The position numbers and the translations under genes were made by a program. From the NCBI GenBank assembly GCA_034436045.1, contig DAOTVZ010000201.1, positions 1-37,931 of the forward strand: 37,931 bases of DNA, in the 5' to 3' direction. This DNA is from H111-94 sp034436045 (GTDB taxonomy: Bacteria > Chloroflexota > Ktedonobacteria > Ktedonobacterales > Ktedonobacteraceae). Under the pieces are notes generated by a model. It was not told where the DNA came from. It saw only the letters and a program-made list of their open reading frames with translations, and searched no databases. The first letter of the stretch is position 1; each line of letters opens with the position of its first letter. This document shows positions 16,497 through 25,636 of the stretch, in pieces.

Positions 16497-18578
16497 CTAA
16501 GCCCAGTTTTTCAAGAGATGTGCCACGCGCCCGTCTGAGGTGATTTCGTAGCGAACGCGGTCAGGATTAATGTCTGTAAACTGCTTATCTTCTTTAGCGG
16601 CAACGACGGTATCGTGGGGATGGATGATGTGCCAGGCCTGGGCGATAATATCGGGCTTCTGTTCAAGGTAGAAGTAGTAGCGGTTAGGGATTTTGGCTTT
16701 GAGAGCCAACGCTTCGGCCTTGCCGAAGTACTCTTTGGCCTTTTGATCTTCCAGATAGGGATCAACGATTTCCATCATGCGTGGGGCAGTTGTGCGTGGG
16801 ACGGGTTGCCCGACGTAGAGGAAGACAAGGGGGCGGTTATCTGCGCTATGTACTGCGGCCTCGATGATGGCATTGTTGGTTCCATTATCTGCTGTTAAGA
16901 CGGCCATAACAGAGTCCTGAATGCGCTGGTTGATGCGCGTCATTGGCGCGGGTACATAGACCAGACCTTGTTTTTCCTGATAGCGATAGTTAATGTAAGC
17001 GATGAGCAGGCCGAGCAGGGTCACACCGCCGCCGAAACCGGTTGCCAGTGGTTTGGTAATCAAGTTGGTGGACCACGCGATAACGACCATGATGGTGGTA
17101 AGGATACCCAGAAAGAAATTTATTTTGAACCAGAGACTTCTGGTTTCGTCTGCGGTAGCGTGACGATTCTCCAGGAGCAGTTTGTGTGTTGCTTCTTCAG
17201 GTGTGCGTGTATGACCGTTAAGCTCTGGTTGTTCTTGTGATAGAGTAAGTTGGGCGCTGTTATCAAGAGAGCTGTTGCTCTCTGGCAGAGAGCCGTTGGT
17301 GGCTGGTATAGTGCCACTTTTACCGGTGGCAGGATTCTGCGACTGCTGTATTGTTGAACGGTGTGCGGCTTTCCAGTCGCGGTAGCGTGCGATGTCCAGG
17401 CTAAAGCAGGTGAGGGAGAATGCGCCTAGCAGGCCGAAAGCGTACATATCGCCCAGAATATTTACCTGACCATTGACGACGATCAGAATGATAATGGGGA
17501 TGCCAGTGGCCAGCATGATTGAGAAATGGGGTGTGCCGCGTAGTTTATTGCGTTTCAGGATGAATGCGGGCAAGAAACCCATATTTGATAAGGCCATGAA
17601 GACGTGATAGGAGCCGATAATGGCGGTGTTACTGGCGAAAACCAGTAATGCACTGGCGCTGATGGCGACCTCTGTCTGGAGAATGTGGCCCCAGGTTCCT
17701 CCCCAGTGTCCACCGAGCAATGAGATCAACTGATCACTGGTAGCAGGATTAGCGGCATATCCCTGTTGAAGCAGCGTGGAAAGCATAGTCAGGAGTGGGC
17801 TGGTGATACCGACAGTCAGAACCACAAAGAGCATGGCGAGGCCGGCTATTTTTCTATGTGGCTCTCTCATCACGGGGGAAAGCTGAGAGATGCTTTCCAG
17901 GCCAGAGAAGGCCAGGAAGGAGCCGGCGAAACCGATGAGCAAGGTTTCAGGTGTGAGAGTGTGGCCTTTAAACATCTCACCAAAAAGGGAGAGGAATTGA
18001 CCGAAGCTAATATGAGAAAAGGCGGTAATCAATACTGCTATGTCGCTGGCAAATGCGACGACCGCGCCGACAAAACTGACTCTTGCGCTTTCGCTGATCC
18101 CGACCCAATTGAGTATCCCAAGCAGGGCCAGGACGACGACAGTGAGAATAAGCGCGGTAAAATTGTTATTGATGAGAGGTATGACGACCCCCAGATAGAG
18201 CAAGCCTGAGAGGCAGCTAATGGCGGCTGTCAGGAAATAATCGACCAGGATGAACATGCCGCCCAGCGCGCCCGCCCAACTGGTAAGTGCCGTTGCTGAA
18301 ACGGTGACGACGCCGCCGCCTTGTGGGAAACGATGTGTCACTTCAGTGTATTTGAGCGACAATAGCACGAAAGCCGACATGGTAAGGAAGACGAAGAAGC
18401 CGGCCAGTGTACCAACGTGGGGGGTGTTGTACAGAATCCCCGGCGTGTAATAAACCGAGGTTCCGATGTCGGCAAACACGATGGCCCAACAAAGGATGGG
18501 GCCGAGCTGACCGCCGCCATGATGTCCACCATGTTCTGCCTTACTTACTGTCTCTTGTGCCACAGATTCCTGTGCCAT
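16497..18578 (-). CDS. APC-superfamily permease with cytoplasmic C-terminal domain
   Basis: A 693-residue secondary carrier. A hydrophilic, His/Gly-rich start (residues 1-25) is followed by about 12 hydrophobic segments. TM1 has FADIGTSVYYTPGILY, which resembles the GDIGTSPLY motif of KUP potassium carriers; FPQGGGVVTVSATAL and FSGLESISQLSPVM are typical of amino acid/APC permeases. A hydrophilic loop (about 400-475) and a soluble C-terminal region (about 555-693) with a USP-like flavour follow. The substrate is uncertain: amino acids or a cation. Its position beside a KdpDE-type pair and divergent from a KimA-type gene favours potassium or osmolyte transport (inference). The ATG at 18578 has GAGG about 13 nt upstream. 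Confidence 0.75.
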   Translation of the reverse strand: MAQESVAQETVSKAEHGGHHGGGQLGPILCWAIVFADIGTSVYYTPGILYNTPHVGTLAGFFVFLTMSAFVLLSLKYTEVTHRFPQGGGVVTVSATALTSWAGALGGMFILVDYFLTAAISCLSGLLYLGVVIPLINNNFTALILTVVVLALLGILNWVGISESARVSFVGAVVAFASDIAVLITAFSHISFGQFLSLFGEMFKGHTLTPETLLIGFAGSFLAFSGLESISQLSPVMREPHRKIAGLAMLFVVLTVGITSPLLTMLSTLLQQGYAANPATSDQLISLLGGHWGGTWGHILQTEVAISASALLVFASNTAIIGSYHVFMALSNMGFLPAFILKRNKLRGTPHFSIMLATGIPIIILIVVNGQVNILGDMYAFGLLGAFSLTCFSLDIARYRDWKAAHRSTIQQSQNPATGKSGTIPATNGSLPESNSSLDNSAQLTLSQEQPELNGHTRTPEEATHKLLLENRHATADETRSLWFKINFFLGILTTIMVVIAWSTNLITKPLATGFGGGVTLLGLLIAYINYRYQEKQGLVYVPAPMTRINQRIQDSVMAVLTADNGTNNAIIEAAVHSADNRPLVFLYVGQPVPRTTAPRMMEIVDPYLEDQKAKEYFGKAEALALKAKIPNRYYFYLEQKPDIIAQAWHIIHPHDTVVAAKEDKQFTDINPDRVRYEITSDGRVAHLLKNWA

Positions 18579-18636
18579 AATAGAAAATCATCCTCTGAGT
18601 AAAGAGATCGCTTTACGCGACTCTAGCATTTTTGCG

Positions 18637-18645
18637 TGCTATACT
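18637..18645 (+). promoter_or_regulatory. Extended -10 promoter for the KimA-type gene
   Basis: TGC followed by TATACT (18640-18645), an extended -10 element without a convincing -35. The predicted start, near 18652, lies inside the TACTTCC/GGAAGTA inverted repeat, which would let a regulator block it. Confidence 0.4.
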
Positions 18646-18668
18646 TCCTAACATCAAGTACGGAAGTA
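18642..18668. promoter_or_regulatory. Inverted repeat overlapping the -10, possible operator
   Basis: TACTTCC (18642-18648) and GGAAGTA (18662-18668) are perfect 7-bp arms with a 13-bp spacer between two divergent carrier genes. It overlaps the predicted -10 of the KimA-type gene. The binding protein is unknown; the nearby KdpE-type regulator is a candidate. Confidence 0.35.
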
Positions 18669-18678
18669 CAGGTACGTA

Positions 18679-18695
18679 TGCTACATAGTGTAGCA
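18679..18695. promoter_or_regulatory. Palindrome TGCTACA-TAG-TGTAGCA, possible operator
   Basis: A perfect 7-bp inverted repeat with a 3-bp centre in the divergent intergenic region of the two carriers. Size and symmetry suit a dimeric repressor. No repressor gene is adjacent. Confidence 0.4.
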
Positions 18696-18819
18696 CAGCC
18701 TCGTGAAACAATCAAAATTTCTTGAGCATAATCACGACAATTTTGAGGAAATCTTTAGAAGTAAGAACTTTCTCCTGAGCTGATCCTGAGAGTTTCTGCT
18801 CTACAATTGAGAGGAGTAT

Positions 18820-18855
18820 ATGCGAAATTGCGGTGGTGGAAGATGGGCTGTATGA
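18820..18855 (+). CDS. Short upstream ORF (leader peptide) before the KimA-type gene
   Basis: Eleven codons, MRNCGGGRWAV, start at an ATG preceded by GAGGAG (18811-18816, 3-nt spacing). The TGA stop (18853-18855) overlaps the likely start ATG of the carrier gene (18852) in an ATGA arrangement. This layout would couple translation of the carrier to that of the leader. It is too short to prove by codon use. Confidence 0.35.
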   Translation: MRNCGGGRWAV

Positions 18856-21017
18856 GTGATCTGCATGCTCAACAGGAAAAGGGTGTTATGGAACAGCGAA
18901 AAGAATATCTTTTCGACAAGAATGACGACGATGATAGTGGTGGAGATAAGGCAGCGTCGGATCAGAACGTACCTGTGATTGAGGATGATCCGGCGCTGCT
19001 TATGCGTGCGGAGTATCGTCCTGGCAAGTTTTCGACGCAGCAGCGTTTACGTATCATTCGGCCTAGCCGCAGTGCCTTAGAGCGTGTTGGTCAGAATGTT
19101 CTCAAGGCCACTGAGGATGCCTTGCGGCCTGAGTCGGGAGCGGAGCGTGTTTTGTATGCTATTCGGCGTGTCCTTATAGGAAGGCCACTGGCGAACGAGC
19201 AGGCGGTGCATGAGCGGCTATCGAAAGTCAAGGCACTGGCAGTCCTCTCATCTGATGCTATTTCCTCAGTTGCCTATGGCACAGAAGAGATCCTTGGCGT
19301 TTTAATTCTGGCAGGAGCTGGCGCACTGGGGCTGGCCTTGCCTATTGCTGTTGCCATTGCGATTCTGCTGGCGATTGTGGCTCTTTCTTATCGACAGACG
19401 ATACCCGCTTATCCGAACGGTGGCGGTTCCTATATTGTGGCGAAAGATAATCTTGGCACATTAGCGGGATTGATCGCTGCGGCGTCTTTGCTCATCGATT
19501 ATGTTTTGACTGTAGCGGTCAGTGTTGCCTCTGGTGTGCAAAACCTGGCATCATTATTCCCTGCACTCACGCCCTATATCGTTACGATTGATGTTGGGCT
19601 GGTTATTTTTATTACGGTTGTCAATTTGCGCGGTGTACGCGAATCCGGATCCGTTTTTGCTGTACCTACCTATCTTTTCATTGGTAGCGCCTTACTTTTG
19701 ATTGTGGTAGGACTGTTCAAATTGTTTATATTGCACATACCGCCGAGGCATGTCGGCTTTGTGCCGGTTGCGGCAACGGAGCCGTTGACGTTGTTTCTTA
19801 TTCTGAAAGCCTTTGCTTCTGGTTGTTCGGCTATGACTGGCACCGAGGCGATCTCCAACGGCATCCCGGTTTTCAAGAAGCCGGAGCCACACAATGCAGC
19901 TATTACGTTGACGTGGATGGCGACGATCCTGGGAACGCTCTTCCTCGGTATAACGGTGCTGGCACTGAGCTATCATATCGAACCGTATGCGGTTGGGTAT
20001 CCAACGGTGATTGCCCAGATTGCGCAACAGGCGTTTACTGGCCCGCTTTACTTTATGTTTCCGGTGTTCCAGATTTCGACTCTGTTAATTCTGACACTGG
20101 CGGCTAACACGAGCTATGCTGATTTCCCGCGTCTTGCGTCATTGCTGGCCCGCGACAATTTCATGCCACATCAGTTTGCTTTTCGCGGCGACCGCCTGGC
20201 GTTCTCGACCGGTATCACCTTTCTTGCCGGTTTGTCGATTCTGCTACTCGTTGTCTTCAAGGGTGATACATCTCATTTGATTGACCTGTATGCGGTGGGT
20301 GTGTTCATGTCTTTCACCCTCTCTCAAGGGGGTATGGTGCGTCACTGGTGGAAGCTGAAGAATGAACATCGCGGCTGGCAACGGAGTATGGTCATCAACG
20401 GTCTAGGTGCCTTTACCACGCTGGTAGTGGCTGTCGTTATTGCTACCACAAAATTTTTGTCGGGGGCCTGGATCGTTGTCATTCTTATTCCCCTGCTGGT
20501 GCTGATGTTCCTGGGCATTCACAAGCACTATATGCGGGTTGAGCGTGAGCGTACCACCGGTGTGCCTAATGTACCGACAGCGATAAAGCATCTATTTGTT
20601 GTGCCTATTGCAACTCTTGATGCCGTTTCTATTCAAAGTCTGGCATATGCACGCTCGCTGTCTCCCAATGTGATTGCGGTGCATGTCGCGGTTGATGAGG
20701 GCGATGCTGAGCGCGTGCGGGAAGAGTGGAACAAATGGAAACCGAATATTGCCCCTGATGAGAAGACGGAACTGGTTATCATCGATTCGCCCTATCGTTC
20801 TCTGACTCGTCCATTGCTGTACTATATTGATACGTTGCATGAACTCTATCCAGAATATACCATTACGGTACTGTTGCCAGAATTTGTAGTATCGCGCTGG
20901 TGGGAGTATCTGCTGCATAATCAGACGGCATTACGCTTAAAAGCCGCGTTGCTGTTTCGCCCTGGTATCGTTGTGACGGATGTGCCACAGCATCTCTATC
21001 GTGGGCGTCGGACTTAG
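18852..21017 (+). CDS. KimA-type potassium transporter (APC superfamily)
   Basis: A 721-residue carrier close in layout to B. subtilis KimA, a high-affinity K+/H+ symporter. A long hydrophilic N-terminus (about 120 residues) leads to the family hallmark LSKVKALAVLSSDAISSVAYG just before and in TM1, with the Asp that coordinates K+ in KimA. About 12 hydrophobic segments follow. The soluble C-terminal domain (about 575-721) ends with WWEYLLHNQTALRLKAALLF and VTDVPQHL, characteristic of this family. In KimA this domain binds c-di-AMP; whether this one does is unknown. The ORF opens at a TTG (18807); the ATG at 18852 is preferred because it overlaps a leader ORF stop. The locus also has a KdpDE-type pair. 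Confidence 0.82.
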   Translation: MSDLHAQQEKGVMEQRKEYLFDKNDDDDSGGDKAASDQNVPVIEDDPALLMRAEYRPGKFSTQQRLRIIRPSRSALERVGQNVLKATEDALRPESGAERVLYAIRRVLIGRPLANEQAVHERLSKVKALAVLSSDAISSVAYGTEEILGVLILAGAGALGLALPIAVAIAILLAIVALSYRQTIPAYPNGGGSYIVAKDNLGTLAGLIAAASLLIDYVLTVAVSVASGVQNLASLFPALTPYIVTIDVGLVIFITVVNLRGVRESGSVFAVPTYLFIGSALLLIVVGLFKLFILHIPPRHVGFVPVAATEPLTLFLILKAFASGCSAMTGTEAISNGIPVFKKPEPHNAAITLTWMATILGTLFLGITVLALSYHIEPYAVGYPTVIAQIAQQAFTGPLYFMFPVFQISTLLILTLAANTSYADFPRLASLLARDNFMPHQFAFRGDRLAFSTGITFLAGLSILLLVVFKGDTSHLIDLYAVGVFMSFTLSQGGMVRHWWKLKNEHRGWQRSMVINGLGAFTTLVVAVVIATTKFLSGAWIVVILIPLLVLMFLGIHKHYMRVERERTTGVPNVPTAIKHLFVVPIATLDAVSIQSLAYARSLSPNVIAVHVAVDEGDAERVREEWNKWKPNIAPDEKTELVIIDSPYRSLTRPLLYYIDTLHELYPEYTITVLLPEFVVSRWWEYLLHNQTALRLKAALLFRPGIVVTDVPQHLYRGRRT

Positions 21018-21044
21018 AGCGGTAGCGGGATCAGGGTGAGTGTG

Positions 21045-21108
21045 AGGCATTGCCCTTACTATGGAATACGAGGATGGAATGCATCGTATCGTAGTAGGGG
21101 CGATGCCT
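21045..21108 (+). terminator. Long stem-loop after the KimA-type gene
   Basis: Arms AGGCATTGCCCTTACTA (21045-21061) and TAGTAGGGGCGATGCCT (21092-21108) pair over 17 positions, two of them G-U in RNA. A further ATACGA/TCGTAT pairing lies in the loop. It stands 28 nt past the stop codon. There is only a weak T-rich tail (TTATGTTTATT), so this is a terminator or 3' stabiliser. The rest of the 294-nt gap to the next gene shows nothing clear. Confidence 0.5.
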
Positions 21109-21311
21109 TATGTTTATTCGGCTATCTTGCTGAGAGGCCGGTTGATTTGGCTGTGGCTGCCCTTGCGTTTTCTCGCAGCAAGCTGTAGAATCAAGTGTGG
21201 TTCCACATTGTTTGGTAGCGTAAGATGATGCTGGATTGGTTATCCGTCTATCCCCGTCCAGGTTTATGCATTGCGCGATACCAACCCCCAAGAAAGGTAG
21301 CACAAAACTGA

Positions 21312-22715
21312 ATGACCATTACTACTCGACCGCGCACTATTGGTGAGTTGCGTGAAAGTGGATATAAGGTTCTTTCTGTCAAGGAAGAGATGCGGAAGAA
21401 TCTGATACAGAAAATTCGTAAAGGGGAAGAGTTGTTCCCAGGGATCATAGGCTATGAGGATACGGTGATTCCTCAGATTGAGAATGCCATTCTCTCTGGC
21501 CAGGACATCATCTTTCTTGGCGAACGTGGACAGGCCAAGACACGTATGGCCCGCAGCCTGGTAAATCTGCTGGATGAGGAGATACCTGTTATCGCGGGCT
21601 GCGAGATTAACGATAATCCCTTCGAGCCAATCTGTCGGGCGTGCCGTGACAAGGTGGCGGAGTTGGGCGACCAGGTGAGAATTGATTGGCTCCCGCGCGA
21701 GCGGCGCTATGGCGAGAAGCTGGCCACCCCTGATATTACAATTTCTGATCTCGTAGGAGAGGTGGACCCGGTGCGTGTGGCCGAGGGGCGTTACCTCTCT
21801 GACGAGTTGACCATTCACTATGGCCTTATTCCACGCACGAATCGCGGCATCTTCTGTATCAATGAGTTGCCCGATCTTGCGGAGCGTATCCAGGTCGGTT
21901 TGCTCAATATCATGGAAGAGCGTGATGTGCAGATTCGTGGCTACAAGATTCGCTTGCCACTAGATGTCTACGTGGTTGCCAGCGCCAACCCGGAAGATTA
22001 TACCAATCGTGGACGTATCATCACGCCGTTGAAGGACCGTATCGGTTCGCAGATACGCACGCATTATCCGTTGACGGTTGAGCATGAAATAGAGATTATG
22101 GAGGCGGAGAGCAATCACTTCGCTACAGAGGGCATAGAGGTTGTCTTTCCGCAATTCATGAAGGAGATCGTTGCAGAAATAACGCACCTAGCCCGTCGCA
22201 GTAACGACATCAGCCAGCGTTCCGGTGTGAGTGTGCGCGTCTCGGTTGCTAACTATGAGAACGTGTTGAGTAATGCCTATCGGCGGGCCTTGCGTCTCAA
22301 GGAGCGTTATGCGGCACCGCGTATCAGCGATCTCGCGGCGATTGTGGCTTCGACCAGTGGCAAGATTGAGTTGGATACCGTTGGCGACGTGAAAGAGGAT
22401 CGCGTTGTGCAGAAGATAGTTAACGCCGCTATTCTCAGTGTGTTTGGTGACTACTTTGAAACGAAAGAATTTGACCAGCTTGTGGCTGGTTTTGAGCGTG
22501 GTCTCGCCGTGCAGGTTGGTGACGACATGCCTATCATGGAGTATGTCAACCAGGTGGCGAAAATCGGTGGCCTGAGCAAAGCCATTGATAAGCTGCACGC
22601 GCGCACCAATCCGGCTACTATTGCATCGGCTATCGAGTTCATTCTTGAGGGATTGCACCTCAATCGTCGGCTCAATAAGGACGAGGTAAGTGGTAAGACG
22701 CGCTATCGCCGTTAA
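21312..22715 (+). CDS. MoxR/ChlI-type AAA+ ATPase
   Basis: A cytoplasmic AAA+ ATPase of the magnesium chelatase ChlI/MoxR clade, 467 residues. Walker A GERGQAKT (70-77), Walker B region GIFCINELPDL, sensor region VVASANPEDYTNRG, and an arginine-bearing LKDRIGSQI. Between Walker A and B there is an insertion with three cysteines (AGCEINDN...ICRAC), which might bind a metal. It is followed at 41 bp by a VWA gene; MoxR-type ATPases and VWA proteins act as pairs in protein maturation or metal insertion. The tetrapyrrole chelatase role is not supported because bchD/bchH partners are not seen. The ATG at 21312 has a distant AAAGGTAG ribosome site. Confidence 0.8.
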   Translation: MTITTRPRTIGELRESGYKVLSVKEEMRKNLIQKIRKGEELFPGIIGYEDTVIPQIENAILSGQDIIFLGERGQAKTRMARSLVNLLDEEIPVIAGCEINDNPFEPICRACRDKVAELGDQVRIDWLPRERRYGEKLATPDITISDLVGEVDPVRVAEGRYLSDELTIHYGLIPRTNRGIFCINELPDLAERIQVGLLNIMEERDVQIRGYKIRLPLDVYVVASANPEDYTNRGRIITPLKDRIGSQIRTHYPLTVEHEIEIMEAESNHFATEGIEVVFPQFMKEIVAEITHLARRSNDISQRSGVSVRVSVANYENVLSNAYRRALRLKERYAAPRISDLAAIVASTSGKIELDTVGDVKEDRVVQKIVNAAILSVFGDYFETKEFDQLVAGFERGLAVQVGDDMPIMEYVNQVAKIGGLSKAIDKLHARTNPATIASAIEFILEGLHLNRRLNKDEVSGKTRYRR

Positions 22716-22756
22716 GGGGTGAAACACGAGAGCCAATTCACAAAGGGACATGTCAC

Positions 22757-24910
22757 ATGTTCAAGCGTTTCTCTAAAAACCGCTATGGCTATTCTCGTTG
22801 GGATGGTACGCAGAATATCGAAGGTCTGGATGCTGACGACATCCTGAAGGCCCTCTCTGACGACTATCTGGAGAATGGCGACTTGCAAAAGGCGCTCAAA
22901 CGCTTGATGCAAGAGGGTATTCGCTCGGAAGACGGACGCCGCATGATGGGCCTGCGCGAGATACTGGAGCGTATGCGCAACATGCGTAACGAGCAGTTGA
23001 GCCGTTACAATATGGCCTCCGGCGTGATGGACGATCTGCGCCAGAAGCTGGAGGAGATCAAGCAGATGGAGCGCGAGGGCATTCAGCGCCGCCTGGATGA
23101 GCGTCAGCTTCAGTCTGAACAATCTGCGCGATCTGCGCAGTCCAACTCACCACAGGGACAGGGGGCGTCGCAGAGTGGTACACAGCAGTCTGGGCAGCAA
23201 GGACAGCAAGGACAGCAAGGGGAACAGGGCCAGTCTGGTCAGGACGATGATGGATTAACGCCTGAGCAGAAGCGGCGCATGTTGGAGATGATCGCGCAGC
23301 GCAAGCGCGACTATCTTGATAATCTTCCGCAGGATATCCCTGGCCAGATCAAGTCGCTCTCTGAATATGATTTTATGGATGATGGAGCGCGGCAGAAATT
23401 CAACGAACTGCTGGAGAGTTTGCAACAGCAGATGATGCAGCAGTTCTTCCAGGGCATGCAGCAGTCGTTGCGCAGCATGACCTCTGAGGATATCGCTAAT
23501 TTGCGCGAGATGATCCGTGACTTGAATAAGATGCTGCGCGAGCGGCAGGAGGGACGCGAGCCAGATTTCGACTCGTTTATGCAGAAGCATGGTCAGTACT
23601 TCCCCGGCGTGAATTCGCTGGATGATCTGATCGAGCAGATGCAGATGCAAATGGCGGCCATGCAGGGTATTCTGGATAACCTCTCGCCTGAGCAGCGCCG
23701 TGAATTGCAGGAACTCATGGAGCAGTTGATGGGGGATGACCGCATTCGGGTTGATATGATGGAACTGGCGCAAAATCTGGAGGCGCTGGCTCCGATGGAG
23801 GAGGTACGTACACGGTTTCCTTTTCATGGCCGCGAGTCATTGCCACTGAACGAGGCGATGCGCATGATGAGTCGTCTCCAGCAGATGGAGGGTCTGGAAG
23901 ATCAGATTCAGGAGGCGCGCCGCCTGGATAATATCGAGGCCATCGACAGCGAGAAGGTCAAAGAACTGCTGGGTGACGAAGAGTATCAATCGGTGGAGCA
24001 GCTCAAAGAGTTGATGAAGATGTTGGAGGAGGCGGGTTATATCCAGAAGAAAGGGAATCGCTGGGAGCTGACAGCGCGCGGCATTCGTAAGATCGGTCAG
24101 AAGGCGTTGCAAGACATTTTTAATAAGATGAAGCGCGATGGCTTTGGACGCCATGTCAGCCCATTCCGGGGCGTAGGTGGCGAACGCACCGATGAGAGTA
24201 AGCCGTATCAGTTCGGCGATCCATTCCTGCTCGATCTGGAAAAAACGCTGATGAATTCGCTCTACCATAGCGGTGTTGGTACGCCTGTCAAGCTGTCTAA
24301 GGATGATTTTGAGGTTTATCGTACCGAATTTACTACACAATCGTCAACGGTGTTGATGATTGATATGAGCTTAAGTATGATCTACAATGGCTGTCAGCAG
24401 GCGGCCAAGAAGGTGGCAGTGGCTTTAGAGAGCCTGATTCGCTCGCAGTTTCCGCGTGACAATCTCTATATTGTCGGTTTCTCGTACATGGCGCGCGAGT
24501 ATAAGCCAAATGAACTGATTGAGATAGGCCCGTATGATAATGATCGCGGCACGAACATGGCGCATGGACTGATGCTGTCGCGCAAGTTGCTGGCACGACA
24601 TCGTGGGGTCAACAAGCAGATCATCATGATTACGGATGGTGGCCCGACCGTCTGGTACGAAGATGGGGGGTGGCAGTTTGCCTATCCAAGTCCCTGGGCG
24701 GAGCAGCAGACGTTGTTGGAGGTGCAGCGTTGTACGCGAGAAGGCATTACAATTAATACCTTCATGTTGTACGACGATCAGTGGATGGTGGCTTTTGTCA
24801 ATCAGATGGCAGAGGTGAACCGGGGCCGCACCTTCTATGCGGATAAGGATAATCTGGGAGAGTACTTACTGGTGGATTATCTCAATAGCAAAAGGAAGAT
24901 CATTTCGTAG
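22757..24910 (+). CDS. VWA-domain protein, partner of the MoxR-type ATPase
   Basis: A 717-residue soluble protein. Residues 1-115 are charged helices. A Gln/Ser/Gly-rich linker (about 118-165) contains a tandem QQG repeat. Residues 170-480 are largely helical and rich in Gln, Met and acidic residues. The C-terminal VWA domain (about 530-710) has a complete MIDAS: DMSLS (near 536), RGTNM and ITDGGPT. Family knowledge: such proteins bind Mg2+ at the MIDAS and deliver clients to the neighbouring AAA+ ring. The ATG at 22757 follows AAAGGGA. The stop is directly followed by the rsmG start with no gap. Confidence 0.82.
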   Translation: MFKRFSKNRYGYSRWDGTQNIEGLDADDILKALSDDYLENGDLQKALKRLMQEGIRSEDGRRMMGLREILERMRNMRNEQLSRYNMASGVMDDLRQKLEEIKQMEREGIQRRLDERQLQSEQSARSAQSNSPQGQGASQSGTQQSGQQGQQGQQGEQGQSGQDDDGLTPEQKRRMLEMIAQRKRDYLDNLPQDIPGQIKSLSEYDFMDDGARQKFNELLESLQQQMMQQFFQGMQQSLRSMTSEDIANLREMIRDLNKMLRERQEGREPDFDSFMQKHGQYFPGVNSLDDLIEQMQMQMAAMQGILDNLSPEQRRELQELMEQLMGDDRIRVDMMELAQNLEALAPMEEVRTRFPFHGRESLPLNEAMRMMSRLQQMEGLEDQIQEARRLDNIEAIDSEKVKELLGDEEYQSVEQLKELMKMLEEAGYIQKKGNRWELTARGIRKIGQKALQDIFNKMKRDGFGRHVSPFRGVGGERTDESKPYQFGDPFLLDLEKTLMNSLYHSGVGTPVKLSKDDFEVYRTEFTTQSSTVLMIDMSLSMIYNGCQQAAKKVAVALESLIRSQFPRDNLYIVGFSYMAREYKPNELIEIGPYDNDRGTNMAHGLMLSRKLLARHRGVNKQIIMITDGGPTVWYEDGGWQFAYPSPWAEQQTLLEVQRCTREGITINTFMLYDDQWMVAFVNQMAEVNRGRTFYADKDNLGEYLLVDYLNSKRKIIS
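23192..23218 (+). repeat. Tandem 9-bp repeat inside the VWA gene
   Basis: Three copies of a GGACAGCAA unit (the first with one change) encode a repeated Gly-Gln-Gln run in the flexible linker. The copy number may vary between strains. Confidence 0.7.
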
Positions 24911-25636
24911 ATGTCAGATGAGGCGTCAGAACTGTTCAAGCAGGGTGTAGAGCGACTTCAGCTTACGCTTAGTGAGCGCCAATATGAGCAGCTCATGCGT
25001 TATCGTGAAGAGTTGCTTGATTGGAACACCCGTGTGAACCTGACGGCCATTACGGATGCCGGGGAAGTGTTGCTAAAGCACTTCCTCGACTCGTTGTCGC
25101 TCCTGCAAGCGTTTGATCGCGGCACAGCCAGCTTGCTAGACATCGGGAGCGGTGCGGGTTTTCCCGGTCTGGTATTGAAAATTGCACGGCCACAGTGGCA
25201 GGTAACGCTGTTGGAGGCAACGGGCAAAAAGGTCTTATTTCTCCAGCATGTCATCGCGCGCCTGAACCTGCAAGGGGTAGTAGCGATTCATGGCCGCGCG
25301 GAGGAACTGGCTCACCAATCTGACTATCGTGGCAAATTCGATCTTGTTACTGCTCGCGCTGTTTCCTCGTTACCCATCCTGCTTGAATATGCCGCACCTT
25401 TCTGCCGCGTTGGTGGTAGTATGATCTTTCCCAAGAAAGGCGATCTAGTTGAAGAGATGGCGCGAGGTAGGCGAGCCGCGCCTCTCGTTGGTGCCAGCTT
25501 TGCCTCTGCAATCCCCATTACCTTGCCTGGCCTGGACGATGGGCGGCAACTGCTCGTGTGGCGGCAGGAGCGCTCTTGCCCTGCACAATATCCACGTAGC
25601 GGAGGCGTGATAGCGAGGAAGCCACTTGGAGTGTAA
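24911..25636 (+). CDS. rsmG: 16S rRNA (guanine-527-N7) methyltransferase
   Basis: Methylates N7 of G527 in 16S rRNA using SAM. The 241-residue product has the N-terminal helical region YREELLDWNTRVNLTAI with the HFLDSL motif, the SAM-binding loop LLDIGSGAGFPGL (about 76-88), LLEATGKKVLF and the conserved tail YPRSGGVIARKPL. The ATG abuts the VWA stop codon, so translation may be coupled. In many bacteria rsmG lies near the replication origin with parAB; here it follows a MoxR-VWA pair. Hairpins lie at the 3' end. Confidence 0.93.
   Translation: MSDEASELFKQGVERLQLTLSERQYEQLMRYREELLDWNTRVNLTAITDAGEVLLKHFLDSLSLLQAFDRGTASLLDIGSGAGFPGLVLKIARPQWQVTLLEATGKKVLFLQHVIARLNLQGVVAIHGRAEELAHQSDYRGKFDLVTARAVSSLPILLEYAAPFCRVGGSMIFPKKGDLVEEMARGRRAAPLVGASFASAIPITLPGLDDGRQLLVWRQERSCPAQYPRSGGVIARKPLGV

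Noticed and set aside
18579..18819. c-di-AMP (ydaO-type) riboswitch upstream of the KimA-type gene
   Set aside because: The conserved ydaO sequence blocks were not seen; only palindromes and a short leader ORF are present.
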